Shown: positions 34,305 to 43,104, counted from the stretch's first letter. The stretch: DNA of 64,000 bases from Sphingobium boeckii (GCF_014199215.1 NZ_JACIJC010000005.1:372001-436000), one strand, 5' to 3'. A program made the numbers and translations. Notes: generated by a model from the letters alone, not told the origin.

Positions 34305-35331
34305 CAGCCAGCAGCCCCACCGAAAGCGCATAAAGATTGGAACAATTATATTCCAATATCACGCGATAGTTACCGGTGAGCAAATAGGCGGGCGTGCCGG
34401 GGCCATCGGGCTCCATCAGCGCGGCCTGCTCGTCATCGCGGATCACCGCGGCACCCGGCTGCGGCAACACGCCCAGCCGCCGCCATTCGGCCATGCTCTT
34501 CCACTGGCTGTGGCGCGAGAAGACTCGCGGGCAGCGCGGCGCCACCAGCTTTGTCGCGATGGCAGCGCGGTTGAACCCCGCGGGCACCGTGGCCGCCACA
34601 CCCCAGGGCGATCCGGGCCGCCAGCCCGCCATCACGAAATAATTGGCGATGGAGGCCAAAGCATCGGTCTCGTTAGACCAGATATCGGCGCGGCCGTCCC
34701 CGTCCCCGTCGCGTGCCAGCTTGATATAGACCGATGGCAGGAATTGGGGATAGCCGGTCGCCCCCGCCCAGCTTCCCACAAGCTGGCTGCGCGACACGCC
34801 GCGATCGATCATCTTCAATGTGGCGAGAAATTCGGTGGTGAACAGATCGCGGCGGCGCCCATCATAGGCCAGGCTGGCGAGCGAGCGCAGCAGATCGAAA
34901 TTGCCGGTATAGCCGCCATAATTGGTCTCATGTCCGTAAATGGCGAGCATGATCTCCTCGGGCACGCCCGTCTCACGCTCGATCCGCTCCAGCCTGGGGC
35001 GCAGATCGACATATTTGGCATGGCCGCGGCTGATCCGCGCCGAATCGACATGGCTGCGCTTGTAAGCCGCAAATCCGATCGCGACGGAGGGCGTGGTGTC
35101 ACTGCCCGGCTGCGCCTTGTCCAAGGCGATCACGCGCGGGTTGAAGGTGAGCGTGGGCAGCACCGCGTCCAGCGTGGTGCGGCTGATGCCCTCGCCTTGT
35201 GCCCGACCGCGCAGGCCGTTCAGAAAGGATTGGAAGCCCTCTTCGGACTGCGCCTGCGCCGGCATGGCCCATCCCGCCATTGGCAGCATGAGCGACAGCG
35301 CCACGGCCATGAGTGATTTACGCTTGAACAT
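34288..35331 (-). CDS. MltB-type lytic murein transglycosylase
   Basis: A 347-residue exported MltB/SLT_2-family enzyme that cleaves peptidoglycan glycan strands with formation of anhydromuramic ends. The signal peptide (MFKRKSLMAVALSLMLPMAG, cleavage after AQA) lacks a lipobox, so it is soluble. The catalytic Glu is in LAIYGHETNYGGYTGN, and the substrate-site motif is SWAGATGYPQFLPS. ATG 35331 starts the signal peptide. It heads the nine-gene leftward operon. Confidence 0.93.
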   Translation of the reverse strand: MFKRKSLMAVALSLMLPMAGWAMPAQAQSEEGFQSFLNGLRGRAQGEGISRTTLDAVLPTLTFNPRVIALDKAQPGSDTTPSVAIGFAAYKRSHVDSARISRGHAKYVDLRPRLERIERETGVPEEIMLAIYGHETNYGGYTGNFDLLRSLASLAYDGRRRDLFTTEFLATLKMIDRGVSRSQLVGSWAGATGYPQFLPSVYIKLARDGDGDGRADIWSNETDALASIANYFVMAGWRPGSPWGVAATVPAGFNRAAIATKLVAPRCPRVFSRHSQWKSMAEWRRLGVLPQPGAAVIRDDEQAALMEPDGPGTPAYLLTGNYRVILEYNCSNLYALSVGLLADEIKR

Positions 35332-35383
35332 GCCGACATACCTCCGGGAAGCCCCAGAGTGACACATTCGGGCCGCAAGAGGA

Positions 35384-35405
35384 ATCCCGTTTCATCCGAC
35401 GGGAT
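35384..35405 (-). terminator. Probable terminator of the sulfotransferase gene
   Basis: ATCCCGT at 35384-35390 and ACGGGAT at 35399-35405 form a perfect 7-bp stem with an 8-base loop. Read leftward, a TCCTCTT tail follows. It is 26 bases past the sulfotransferase stop and ahead of mltB. Confidence 0.45.
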
Positions 35406-35430
35406 GCACAAAAGACCGTTTCGCAGGATT

Positions 35431-36195
35431 TCAGCCCGTGGATTCGCGCCGCCGCGCCGCCTCCGCGATGGCGGCCACGTTGCGCATAGGCGGGCCGTTG
35501 CGACAGAAATCCACCAGTGCGAAATCGAGCGCGTAAAGCCGCTGGACCCGCGCCAACTGGTGCGGCGACAGCGCAATCTTGTCTCCCGCGCCGCGGTTCA
35601 GATGCTCCAGGCGATGGATATCGAAGGGCTTGAGGAACCGCGCCACGCTTTGGCCATCCTCCAGCATCAGCAGCCGATCGATCGCGATCGTGCCGTCCCG
35701 CCGGGAGATATACCAGCTTTGGGGCCGGAAAATATGATCGACATGATAAAGGCTCGCGGCGCTTTCGAGATGATCGAGTGCATCGTCGATCGAGCGGAAC
35801 GCCCGATAGCGCGTCGCAAAGGGCTCCGAAATGGGCTTGAGCCGGCTGCCGCCGGCCCGTCCGAAATGATAGGCCGACAAAAAGCGCTGCACCGGATCGC
35901 GCAGGATGGCGAAACTTGGGACATTTTCGAGCAGATCGGGTGCGACGCTTTCATAATAACGCAGCGACGCGTGCTTGATCTGGCGACCATAAAGCGCGTT
36001 GCTGATCGACGTGCCCGCATTTTTGGGGATGTGGATGAACAGCGCCCCGGCGGCGCGAATCGCCCCAAGGCGGGCGCGGCGACCGCCGTCCAGCGGTAGC
36101 CTCCAGCCCATGTCGCACAGTCTTTCCCTGAAATCGCTGCGCAGATGCACATCGAACAGGCTATGGGCGATCCAGCGTTCGATCTGCTTCTTCAT
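35431..36195 (-). CDS. Sulfotransferase family 2-like protein
   Basis: A 254-residue cytoplasmic sulfotransferase-like protein using PAPS. The 5-prime phosphosulfate loop is FIHIPKNAGTSISNALYG and the 3-prime phosphate segment is AILRDPVQRFLSAYHFGR, both characteristic of carbohydrate-type (family 2) sulfotransferases. The acceptor is unknown; a cell-surface polysaccharide or lipid is plausible. It is a single gene with its own terminator and has no glycan genes nearby. Confidence 0.85.
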   Translation of the reverse strand: MKKQIERWIAHSLFDVHLRSDFRERLCDMGWRLPLDGGRRARLGAIRAAGALFIHIPKNAGTSISNALYGRQIKHASLRYYESVAPDLLENVPSFAILRDPVQRFLSAYHFGRAGGSRLKPISEPFATRYRAFRSIDDALDHLESAASLYHVDHIFRPQSWYISRRDGTIAIDRLLMLEDGQSVARFLKPFDIHRLEHLNRGAGDKIALSPHQLARVQRLYALDFALVDFCRNGPPMRNVAAIAEAARRRESTG

Positions 36196-36345
36196 GGTAA
36201 GCGGCGCACCTGCGGGGATAGGAAGCCCCCCACATGACGCATCACCGTCTCACCGGGATTTCATTCCTATGCCCATTTGTTTCAACCGTGCCGCACCGCC
36301 GGGCTTCCCCTTTGCCTCTCCCGAAGTTATGGCTGCGATCGCAGC

Positions 36346-36435
36346 GGACAGGTGGCCGAGTGGTTTAAGGCAACGGTCTTGAAAACCGTCGTGGGTGGAA
36401 GCTCACCGTGGGTTCGAATCCCACCCTGTCCGCCA
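36346..36435 (+). tRNA. tRNA-Ser (anticodon UGA)
   Basis: A class II tRNA of 90 bases with encoded CCA. The acceptor arm GGACAGG pairs with CCTGTCC, the anticodon loop CTTGAAA (36378-36384) holds TGA at 36380-36382, a long variable arm follows, and the T-arm has GGTTCGAATCC. It reads UCA and related serine codons. No integrase or attachment-site repeat is seen beside it. Confidence 0.97.
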
Positions 36436-36716
36436 ATGCGTCCGCCGCAATCTGCAGCCGGGCCGCTGCTCTGACCATGAAGCGGGCCATCGGTGTCGCC
36501 AGCGAATGGCTGAGGGCCGGTGCTGATCTAGAAACCGGGCAATGGCGACGACGCAAGCCGCGCGAAATGCGAGTGGTGGATTATGGCCCGATCCGCCAAG
36601 CTGAAATGACGCGGTTGCCGATTGATCAGCATCAAGGCGCGGCCCTCCGCAATCTGCTATTCGTCTTTCATGGTCCCGCGCCCATTGGCCGCGGGCAGCG
36701 TTTTCAGGAGATGTTC

Positions 36717-36905
36717 ATGCCTGTTTCCGATCATCGGGATTATTACGCCCGCCGCGAGAGCGAAGCGCGGGCCTTGGCCGAAGCCTGCAAGGACGCGGGC
36801 GTTCGCAAGATCCACCTCGGCATGGCGGAGCGCTATGCGCAGATCGCCCAGACCGAACCCGTCATTACGACAAAGCCCGTAGGAAATCATTTCGATCTGC
36901 TGTGA
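36717..36905 (+). CDS. Small protein of unknown function (62 aa)
   Basis: A 62-residue soluble protein rich in charged residues and alanine (DYYARRESEARALAEACKDAG, KIHLGMAERYAQIAQ), predicted to be mostly helical. ATG 36717 has AGGAG six bases upstream. The reading frame stays open far upstream, into the tRNA, but that part has no ribosome site and unusual composition. Short helical proteins with HL-x-MA-x-RY patterns look familiar from sphingomonads, but I cannot give a function. Confidence 0.6.
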   Translation: MPVSDHRDYYARRESEARALAEACKDAGVRKIHLGMAERYAQIAQTEPVITTKPVGNHFDLL

Positions 36906-36917
36906 TTGCGGCGCGTC

Positions 36918-36943
36918 CATCCCGCAGATAATGCTGCGGGATG
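36918..36943 (+). promoter_or_regulatory. Hairpin covering the M14 peptidase start codon, with embedded -10
   Basis: CATCCCGCAG (36918-36927) and CTGCGGGATG (36934-36943) form a perfect 10-bp stem with loop ATAATG. The last three bases are the ATG of the peptidase gene. A GATAAT -10-like hexamer at 36927-36932 would place transcription start at about the ATG, suggesting a leaderless mRNA; in read-through RNA the stem would hide the start or terminate the upstream gene. Confidence 0.5.
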
Positions 36944-38740
36944 CGCTATAAACCTTCGTCGCTGCTGGCCTTTGCCCTGATCCATGCGCTATCGTCCGTC
37001 GCCGTGAGCGCCGCACCGACAGACATGACCGCGCCGCTGCCGCCCGCCCTCCCCTGGACCGGGCGCAGCGAAGCATTGATCGCCCGTGCCGATGACCCCT
37101 GGGTCACGCCCGCCGAGCAATCGGGCTTCGAACACACGCCCAGCTATGCCGAGACACGCGCCTGGCTCGCGCGGCTTGATGCGGCATCGCCGCTGATCGC
37201 GATCGAGAATTTCGGCACATCGCCCGAGGGCCGCGCGCTTTATTCCGTGCGTGTGTCCAAGGGCGGTGGCAAGAAGCCGGTGCTGCTGGTGCAGGCGGGG
37301 ATCCATGCCGGCGAGATCGATGGCAAGGACGCCGGCATGATGCTGCTGCGCGACATCGCGTTCGGCGGCAAGGATGCGCTGATCGACGCGGTGGATATGG
37401 TGTTCGTGCCGATCTTCAGCGTGGACGGGCATGAGCGCACATCGCCTTATAGCCGGCCCAACCAGCGCGGCCCGCAATCGCAAGGCTGGCGGCACAACGC
37501 GCAGAATCTCAATCTCAATCGCGATTATCTGAAGGCCGATACGCCCGAGATGCAGGCGATGCTGGGCCTCATCGAGCGGATCGAACCCGCGCTCTATCTT
37601 GATATCCATGTGACGGACGGCGTGGATTATCAATATGACGTGACCTATGGCTTCAACGGCTCCAATGGTCGCTATGCCGTGTCCAAAGCGATCGGCGCCT
37701 GGCTGGATACGCGCTATCGGCCTGCGGTGGATAAGGCGCTGGCCGATCATGGCCATATTCCCGGCCCGCTGATCTTTGCGCTGGATGATCGCAAACCCGA
37801 TCTCGGCATCATCGAATTTCCCGGATCGCCGCGCTTTTCGCAAAGCTATGGCGATTTGCGGCATATGCCGAGCGTCCTGATCGAAAATCATTCGCTCAAG
37901 CCGCACCGTCAGCGCGTGCTGGGCACCTATGTGCTGATCGAAGCCTCGCTGAAACTGCTCGCCGATGAACAGGCGTCTTTGGCGAAGGCGATTGCGAGGG
38001 ACTCAGCGGCGCGACCCGAGACCCTCATTGTGGCGTGGCAGCCGATGAAAGCGCCCGTGAGCGAGATGGTATGGAAGGGTGTGGCGCACGAAAGCTATGT
38101 CTCGGCGGCATCGGGCGGCGAGGAAATCCGGTGGCTGGGCAGGCCCGTCGACAGCCGGATGAAGGTCTATGCGCAGGAACCCGCGCGGATTCTGGACGTG
38201 CCCGTCGCTTATTGGGTGCCCGGAACGCGGCCCGATGTAATTGCCCGGCTGAAAGCGCACGGTATCGCCACGGAAGCGATCGAAACGCCGCAGACCGTGA
38301 CTCTAGATATGGTGCGGCTCGGCGATGTGAAACTGGGTGAAGCTAGCGAAGGCCATATCCCGATCGCTTCCGCCAATTACCATCATGAACAGCGCAGCGA
38401 GACGTTCATGCCGGGTTCGGTGCGCGTGCCGACCGATCAGCCGCTGGGGCTGGTTGCGGTGGCGTTGCTGGAGCCGGAAAGCGCGGAATCCCTCCTATCC
38501 TGGGGATTTTTCGCTGAAATTCTCCAGCGGGTGGAATATATCGAAGGCTATGCGATCGCGCCGCTGGCGGATGCGATGCTGGCCGGCGATCCGGCGCTCA
38601 AGGCCGCATTCGAAGCGAAACTCGCCGCCGATCCTGCCTTCGCCAGCGATCAGGATGCGCGACTGGGCTGGTTCTATGAGCGCACCCGCTATTTCGACGC
38701 GCGCTATCTGCTTTACCCCGTGGGCCGCGAAATCCGCTGA
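36941..38740 (+). CDS. Exported M14-family zinc carboxypeptidase
   Basis: A 599-residue secreted peptidase. A signal peptide (SSLLAFALIHALSSVAVSAA) precedes an M14 domain with zinc ligands His and Glu in QAGIHAGEIDGKDAG, the substrate-binding Asn-Arg in NLNLNRDYLKAD and the third zinc His in LYLDIHVTDGVDYQYD. The long C-terminal half (residues about 350-599) is beta-rich and common in this bacterial subgroup. No ribosome site is visible before ATG 36941. The aldehyde dehydrogenase gene follows after 11 bases. Confidence 0.92.
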   Translation: MRYKPSSLLAFALIHALSSVAVSAAPTDMTAPLPPALPWTGRSEALIARADDPWVTPAEQSGFEHTPSYAETRAWLARLDAASPLIAIENFGTSPEGRALYSVRVSKGGGKKPVLLVQAGIHAGEIDGKDAGMMLLRDIAFGGKDALIDAVDMVFVPIFSVDGHERTSPYSRPNQRGPQSQGWRHNAQNLNLNRDYLKADTPEMQAMLGLIERIEPALYLDIHVTDGVDYQYDVTYGFNGSNGRYAVSKAIGAWLDTRYRPAVDKALADHGHIPGPLIFALDDRKPDLGIIEFPGSPRFSQSYGDLRHMPSVLIENHSLKPHRQRVLGTYVLIEASLKLLADEQASLAKAIARDSAARPETLIVAWQPMKAPVSEMVWKGVAHESYVSAASGGEEIRWLGRPVDSRMKVYAQEPARILDVPVAYWVPGTRPDVIARLKAHGIATEAIETPQTVTLDMVRLGDVKLGEASEGHIPIASANYHHEQRSETFMPGSVRVPTDQPLGLVAVALLEPESAESLLSWGFFAEILQRVEYIEGYAIAPLADAMLAGDPALKAAFEAKLAADPAFASDQDARLGWFYERTRYFDARYLLYPVGREIR

Positions 38741-38751
38741 AGGACTCTGAA

Positions 38752-40272
38752 ATGATCGATGCGATCAAGCCGGCGGCCGACGATGCCACGGCGCTGCTCA
38801 AGGCCATGGGTGTAAAGGATGCGCTGTGGCAAAGCGGCGATCGCCCGGTCCATTCCCCGATTGATGGCGCGCGGATCGGCGGTGTGCCTGATGCCACCGC
38901 TGACGAGATTGCGGCCGCGGTGGCCGCGTCCGAACGCGCCTTTGCGGTGTGGCGCACCGTCCCTGCCCCGCGTCGCGGCGAATTGGTGCGGCTGCTTGGT
39001 CAAGTGTTGCGCGTGCATAAAGAGGCGCTCGGCCGGCTGGTGACGCTCGATTGCGGCAAGCCGCTGTCCGAGGGATCGGGCGAAGTGCAGGAGGTGATCG
39101 ACATTTGCGATTTCGCGGTCGGCCTTTCCCGCCAGCTTTACGGCCTGACCATCGCGAGCGAGCGTCCGGGGCACCGCATGATGGAGACATGGCACCCGCT
39201 GGGGCCTGTGGCGATCATCACCGCCTTCAACTTTCCGGTGGCCGTCTGGGCGTGGAATGCTGCGCTGGCTTTGGTGTGCGGCAATCCGGTGATCTGGAAG
39301 CCTTCGGAAAAGACGCCGCTGACCGCGCTCGCGGTGCAGGCGCTGTTCGAACGCGCGCTGGCGGACTTTGGCGATGCGCCTGCCGGCCTGTCGTCCGTGC
39401 TGATCGGCGACGGCGACGTGGGGGCGGCGCTGGTGGCGCATCCGGCGATCCGGCTGATTTCCGCGACCGGGAGCACACGGATGGGACGGATCGTGAACGA
39501 ACAGGCGGCGCAACGCTTTGCCCGTGTCCTGCTCGAATTGGGGGGCAATAATGCGTCGATCGTGTCCCCGTCCGCGGACGTCGACCTCGCCCTGCGCGCC
39601 TCGGCCTTCGGCTTCATGGGCACCGCCGGGCAACGCTGCACCAGTTTGCGGCGGCTGTTCGTCCACCGCTCGATCCATGACGATTTCCTGGCCAGGATGC
39701 GGGCGGCCGCCGCGTCGATCGCGATCGGGGATCCGCGCGATCCGGCGATGCTCGTCGGTCCGCTGATCGATGCCGGGGCCGCCGCGGCGATGGATCAGGC
39801 GCTGGCCGATGCGCGCGCCGCCGGCGCCACGATCTCCGGTGGGGATCGGATCGCCGGCTTGGGCGACGGCGTCTATGTACGCCCGGCCGTGGTGTCGCAT
39901 CTCGCCCATACCGGGCCGGTGCTGCGCGAGACGTTCGCGCCGATTCTTTACGTCTTCGCCTATGATGACCTGGACGACGCGATCTCGCTTCAGAACAGCG
40001 TTGATCAGGGACTGTCATCCAGCATTTTCACCGCCGACATGCGCGAGGCGGAATTGTTCGTATCGGCAGCGGGGAGCGATTGCGGCATCGCCAATATCAA
40101 TATCGGTACGTCGGGCGCGGAGATCGGCGGTGCGTTTGGCGGCGAGAAGGAGACGGGCGGCGGCCGCGAGTCCGGATCGGATAGCTGGCGCGCCTATATG
40201 CGACGGCAGACCAATACGGTGAATTATTCGGGCGCGCTGCCGCTGGCACAGGGCGTGAAGTTCGAGATTTAG
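38752..40272 (+). CDS. ALDH7-family aldehyde dehydrogenase (AmaB/piperideine-6-carboxylate dehydrogenase-like)
   Basis: A 506-residue NAD(P)-dependent dehydrogenase of the ALDH7/antiquitin group, which oxidises alpha-aminoadipic semialdehyde in lysine breakdown. The catalytic Glu is in LLELGGNNASIV and the nucleophile Cys in MGTAGQRCTSLRRLFVH. The ALDH7-type C-terminus is SDCGIANINIGTSGAEIGG followed by the ETGGGRESGSDSWRAYMRR stretch. It lies 11 bases after the M14 peptidase in one unit, suggesting peptide-derived amino acid catabolism. Confidence 0.9.
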   Translation: MIDAIKPAADDATALLKAMGVKDALWQSGDRPVHSPIDGARIGGVPDATADEIAAAVAASERAFAVWRTVPAPRRGELVRLLGQVLRVHKEALGRLVTLDCGKPLSEGSGEVQEVIDICDFAVGLSRQLYGLTIASERPGHRMMETWHPLGPVAIITAFNFPVAVWAWNAALALVCGNPVIWKPSEKTPLTALAVQALFERALADFGDAPAGLSSVLIGDGDVGAALVAHPAIRLISATGSTRMGRIVNEQAAQRFARVLLELGGNNASIVSPSADVDLALRASAFGFMGTAGQRCTSLRRLFVHRSIHDDFLARMRAAAASIAIGDPRDPAMLVGPLIDAGAAAAMDQALADARAAGATISGGDRIAGLGDGVYVRPAVVSHLAHTGPVLRETFAPILYVFAYDDLDDAISLQNSVDQGLSSSIFTADMREAELFVSAAGSDCGIANINIGTSGAEIGGAFGGEKETGGGRESGSDSWRAYMRRQTNTVNYSGALPLAQGVKFEI

Positions 40273-40281
40273 CCCAAAGGC

Positions 40282-41607
40282 CTAAGGCTGCGCATTGGCC
40301 GTGGCGATCAGCGCGAGCAGACCGACGGTGAGGCCTTTGACGCTCTCGCCCTTTTCCACGTCGATAAATTCATCGGGGGCATGGGCGCGGTCTCCACGGC
40401 CGCCCGATCCGATCGTGACCGCCGGAATGCCCAGGCTGATGGGCATATTGGCGTCCGTGGAGGAGGCGTTGAACTGCGGCCGATAACCTTGCGCCTTGGC
40501 CGCCGCCGCGGTGAGCGTCACGATATCGGCATGGGCCGCGGTCATGCCCGCGGGCCGGTCACCAATCTGTTTCTTGTCGGCGGTGATCGATCCGGCGCGG
40601 GTGGAGCGCGCCGCATTCTCGCCCGCCACGGCCTTGTCGATGATCGCCAGGAAGCGCTTTTCCAGCCCGGCGAGTTCGACCGCGCTTTCGGAGCGCATAT
40701 CGAATTCCATATAGGCCGAATCCGGAATGGAATTGACCGAAGTACCTCCGCCCGTGACAGCGGCGGCGAAGGTGGTCTTGGGATTGGTGGGCGGCACAAC
40801 CTCGTAAAGATCGGTCACTGCCTTGCTCATCGCCACCATCGGATTGACGATGCCGAACGCGCCGAAGCTGTGGCCGCCCGGTCCCTTAAAGGTGACGCGG
40901 TAACGCTTCGATCCGACGGCGCCGTTGGTGACGCGAGAGGGATCGATCCCGTCGAGCGAGAAAAAGGCCGCCACGCGGTTCCGATACGGTCCCTTGGTGA
41001 AGAAATATCGCATCCCGCGCAGATCGCCCGGACCTTCCTCACCCACGGTGGCCACGAACAGGATATCGGATTTCGTCTCGACCTGCCCGGCGTCCAGAGC
41101 GCGGGCATAGGCCAGAAGCGCGGCCAAACCGCGCGAATCATCACCAATGCCGGGGGCGGAAAGCCGTGTGCCCTGCCGCTTCACCTTCACATCCACGCCG
41201 GCGGGAAACACGGTATCGAGATGCGCCGAGATCACGACGAGCTTGCCGCCCGGCGCGCCCGTGCCACGGCGCAGCCCCATCACATTGCCTTCCGCATCAG
41301 TCTCGATATCGGTCAGGCCGGAGCCGGCCAGCAGCGCGCGCCAGGCCAGCCCGCGCTTTTCCTCGCCAAAGGGCGGAGCGGGAATTTCGGTGAGCGCCAC
41401 GATCTCGTTGACGAAGCGATCATGGTCGCGGTCGAGCGATTGCACCGCGCTTTGATAAGCGGGCGATTTCTGGATGCCGGCGATGATCCGGTCTCCAGAC
41501 ACCCGTGATTGCGCCGCGGCCGGGGCCGCAGCGCCAATCATCAGTAAAACAGCGAAACCGCCGACGGAAAAGAACCTTTGAGGGCGTTTACCGCAGGCGG
41601 ACGCCAT
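40282..41607 (-). CDS. Exported M20-family metallopeptidase
   Basis: A 441-residue di-zinc peptidase/amidohydrolase with a signal peptide (VGGFAVLLMIGAAAPAAAQ). Metal and catalytic residues are visible in ISAHLDTVFPAG (His, Asp), APGIGDDSRGLAALLAYA (bridging Asp) and ATVGEEGPGDLRG (catalytic Glu pair), with a late His in GGRGDRAHAPDEFIDV. A dimerisation domain includes FKGPGGHSFGAFG. It is convergent with the ALDH gene (9 bases) and follows rpmE by two bases in the same direction. Confidence 0.92.
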   Translation of the reverse strand: MASACGKRPQRFFSVGGFAVLLMIGAAAPAAAQSRVSGDRIIAGIQKSPAYQSAVQSLDRDHDRFVNEIVALTEIPAPPFGEEKRGLAWRALLAGSGLTDIETDAEGNVMGLRRGTGAPGGKLVVISAHLDTVFPAGVDVKVKRQGTRLSAPGIGDDSRGLAALLAYARALDAGQVETKSDILFVATVGEEGPGDLRGMRYFFTKGPYRNRVAAFFSLDGIDPSRVTNGAVGSKRYRVTFKGPGGHSFGAFGIVNPMVAMSKAVTDLYEVVPPTNPKTTFAAAVTGGGTSVNSIPDSAYMEFDMRSESAVELAGLEKRFLAIIDKAVAGENAARSTRAGSITADKKQIGDRPAGMTAAHADIVTLTAAAAKAQGYRPQFNASSTDANMPISLGIPAVTIGSGGRGDRAHAPDEFIDVEKGESVKGLTVGLLALIATANAQP

Positions 41608-41609
41608 GC

Positions 41610-41840
41610 TTACTTCTTGCCGAGCGTGAGGCCGCCGAAACGCTTGTTGAAGCGTGCAACCTGGCCGCCGGAATCGAGCATCGCGCCCTTGCCGCCGGTC
41701 CAGGCCGGGTGGACCGAAGGATCGATGTCGAGCTGGAGCGTATCGCCTTCCTTGCCATAGGTCGAACGTGTCTCATACACGTCGCCATTGGTCAGTTGGA
41801 CCTTGATCATGTGATAATCGGGATGGATGTCTTTTTTCAT
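41610..41840 (-). CDS. rpmE: 50S ribosomal protein L31 (cysteine-free form)
   Basis: A 76-residue L31 of the long alphaproteobacterial type ([19 protein letters not shown], then [18 protein letters not shown] and HPAWTGG). There is no cysteine at all, so this is the zinc-independent form. GGAG lies eight bases before ATG 41840, and a stable hairpin sits just upstream of it. Confidence 0.96.
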   Translation of the reverse strand: MKKDIHPDYHMIKVQLTNGDVYETRSTYGKEGDTLQLDIDPSVHPAWTGGKGAMLDSGGQVARFNKRFGGLTLGKK

Positions 41841-41857
41841 GTCGATGCTCCGAAAAT

Positions 41858-41875
41858 GGCTGGTTCCGACCAGCC
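41858..41875 (-). promoter_or_regulatory. Leader hairpin of rpmE (possible L31 autoregulatory element)
   Basis: A perfect 7-bp stem, GGCTGGT at 41858-41864 and ACCAGCC at 41869-41875, with a 4-base loop. In the rpmE transcript it lies 17 bases upstream of the ATG, directly before the ribosome-binding site. Ribosomal protein leaders of this shape often bind their own product; this is inference. Confidence 0.45.
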
Positions 41876-41957
41876 TGGGAATGCGAAGGCGCGCCTTTAC
41901 GGCAGATTCGCGGGCTTTTCAACTGCATCATTCCCGCCCCTGCGGAAATGCGGCGCG

Positions 41958-42434
41958 TCAGGCCGGCGGATCGGCGATCATGGCGGTGAAATTGGCCTGA
42001 GCCGCCACCTTGCCATCCAGCAGCGCCTTACCCGTGAACTTGCACACGGTGTTGCGGCGCTGGGCGAATTCCACCTCGAGCGTGAGTAACACGCCCGGCT
42101 CGACGGGGACGCGAAACTTCACCTCGTCGATCGCCATGAAATAGACGAGCTTGCCCGAGCCGGCGAGGCCAAGCGATTCCACCGCGAGCACGCCCGCGGC
42201 CTGTGCCAGTGCCTCGACGATCAGCACGCCTGGCATGATCGGGCGACCGGGGAAATGCCCCTGGAAGAACGGTTCGTTGATCGTCACCGCCTTGATGGCG
42301 CGGATCGATCGATCGAGGACAAGCTCCTCGACGCGATCGACCAGCAACATGGGGTAGCGATGCGGCAGGGCCGCCAGGACCCGTTTGATGTCAAACGGGC
42401 CGATGGCGCCCCTGTCAGTCTGCACGTCGCTCAT
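41958..42434 (-). CDS. fabZ: 3-hydroxyacyl-ACP dehydratase FabZ
   Basis: A 158-residue hot-dog fold dehydratase of fatty acid elongation. The catalytic His is in [13 protein letters not shown] and the Glu in [16 protein letters not shown], with the signature [14 protein letters not shown] between them. ATG 42434 starts [20 protein letters not shown]. It comes seven bases after skp; the lpxD usually between them, and the lpxA usually after fabZ, are missing. Confidence 0.96.
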   Translation of the reverse strand: MSDVQTDRGAIGPFDIKRVLAALPHRYPMLLVDRVEELVLDRSIRAIKAVTINEPFFQGHFPGRPIMPGVLIVEALAQAAGVLAVESLGLAGSGKLVYFMAIDEVKFRVPVEPGVLLTLEVEFAQRRNTVCKFTGKALLDGKVAAQANFTAMIADPPA

Positions 42435-42441
42435 CCGAGGA

Positions 42442-43104
42442 TCAGCGGCCCGCGGGCTTGGCGGGGGCAGGCGCGGCCTGCGCACCCTGACGACGCTGTT
42501 GCTCGGCGATCTGCGCGCGCACCTGTGCGGGGAGCCAGCCCTGCGGCGGCACCACGCCCACGCTGGGCACGGACGCATTGAGTTCGGTCACGACGTCCGG
42601 GGTCAGATCGGACGCGGGCGCCGCCTTCACCGTGGCCTGCGGCACCAGCACGATCGCGACCTTCTTGGCAGCCATCACCTTGTCGAGCGCGGGCTCGAGC
42701 TTGTCCATGATCTGCTCGCCGACATAGGCGGTGGCCAGGTCGATCGGCTCGCGGAGCTTGTCGACTTCCTGCTGACCGGCCTGCGCTGCCTTTTGATAGG
42801 CTTCCTGCTGCGTGCGCAGCGTGGCGGCATTGGCGTTGGGCACCTTGCTGGCGGCGACGAGCGCATCCTGCATCGGCTTCAGCCGGGTGTTGATCTCGGT
42901 CGCCTTGGCATTCGCCTGATCGATATTGGGCTTGTAGGTGGTCGCAATCAGCTTCATCGCATCGGTATAGGCCTTGCTTGTGGCGACCGCGCGCTCGGTA
43001 TCGAACACGCCGGCATTGGACTGGGCCGACGCCGTGGACACCATGGCTACCGAAGCCGGGATCGTCAGGGCCGCCAGAGCAGCCGCTTTGTAGATGGTTT
43101 TCAT
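42442..43104 (-). CDS. skp: OmpH/Skp-family periplasmic chaperone
   Basis: A 220-residue exported chaperone for unfolded outer-membrane proteins. A signal peptide ([20 protein letters not shown]) precedes the OmpH fold: a beta strand [15 protein letters not shown], long helices ([17 protein letters not shown] to [11 protein letters not shown]) and closing strands [18 protein letters not shown] Pro/Ala/Gln-rich tail is extra. Its ATG shares one base with the bamA stop (TGATG). Confidence 0.92.
   Translation of the reverse strand: MKTIYKAAALAALTIPASVAMVSTASAQSNAGVFDTERAVATSKAYTDAMKLIATTYKPNIDQANAKATEINTRLKPMQDALVAASKVPNANAATLRTQQEAYQKAAQAGQQEVDKLREPIDLATAYVGEQIMDKLEPALDKVMAAKKVAIVLVPQATVKAAPASDLTPDVVTELNASVPSVGVVPPQGWLPAQVRAQIAEQQRRQGAQAAPAPAKPAGR

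Noticed and set aside
36346-36435. tRNA-Ser as an integration site for a mobile element
   Set aside because: No integrase, no direct repeat of the tRNA 3-prime end and no composition shift are seen downstream.
36408-36716. Upstream extension of the 62-residue protein into the tRNA-Ser
   Set aside because: It overlaps the tRNA, has no ribosome site, and the AGGAG at 36706 fits the short form.
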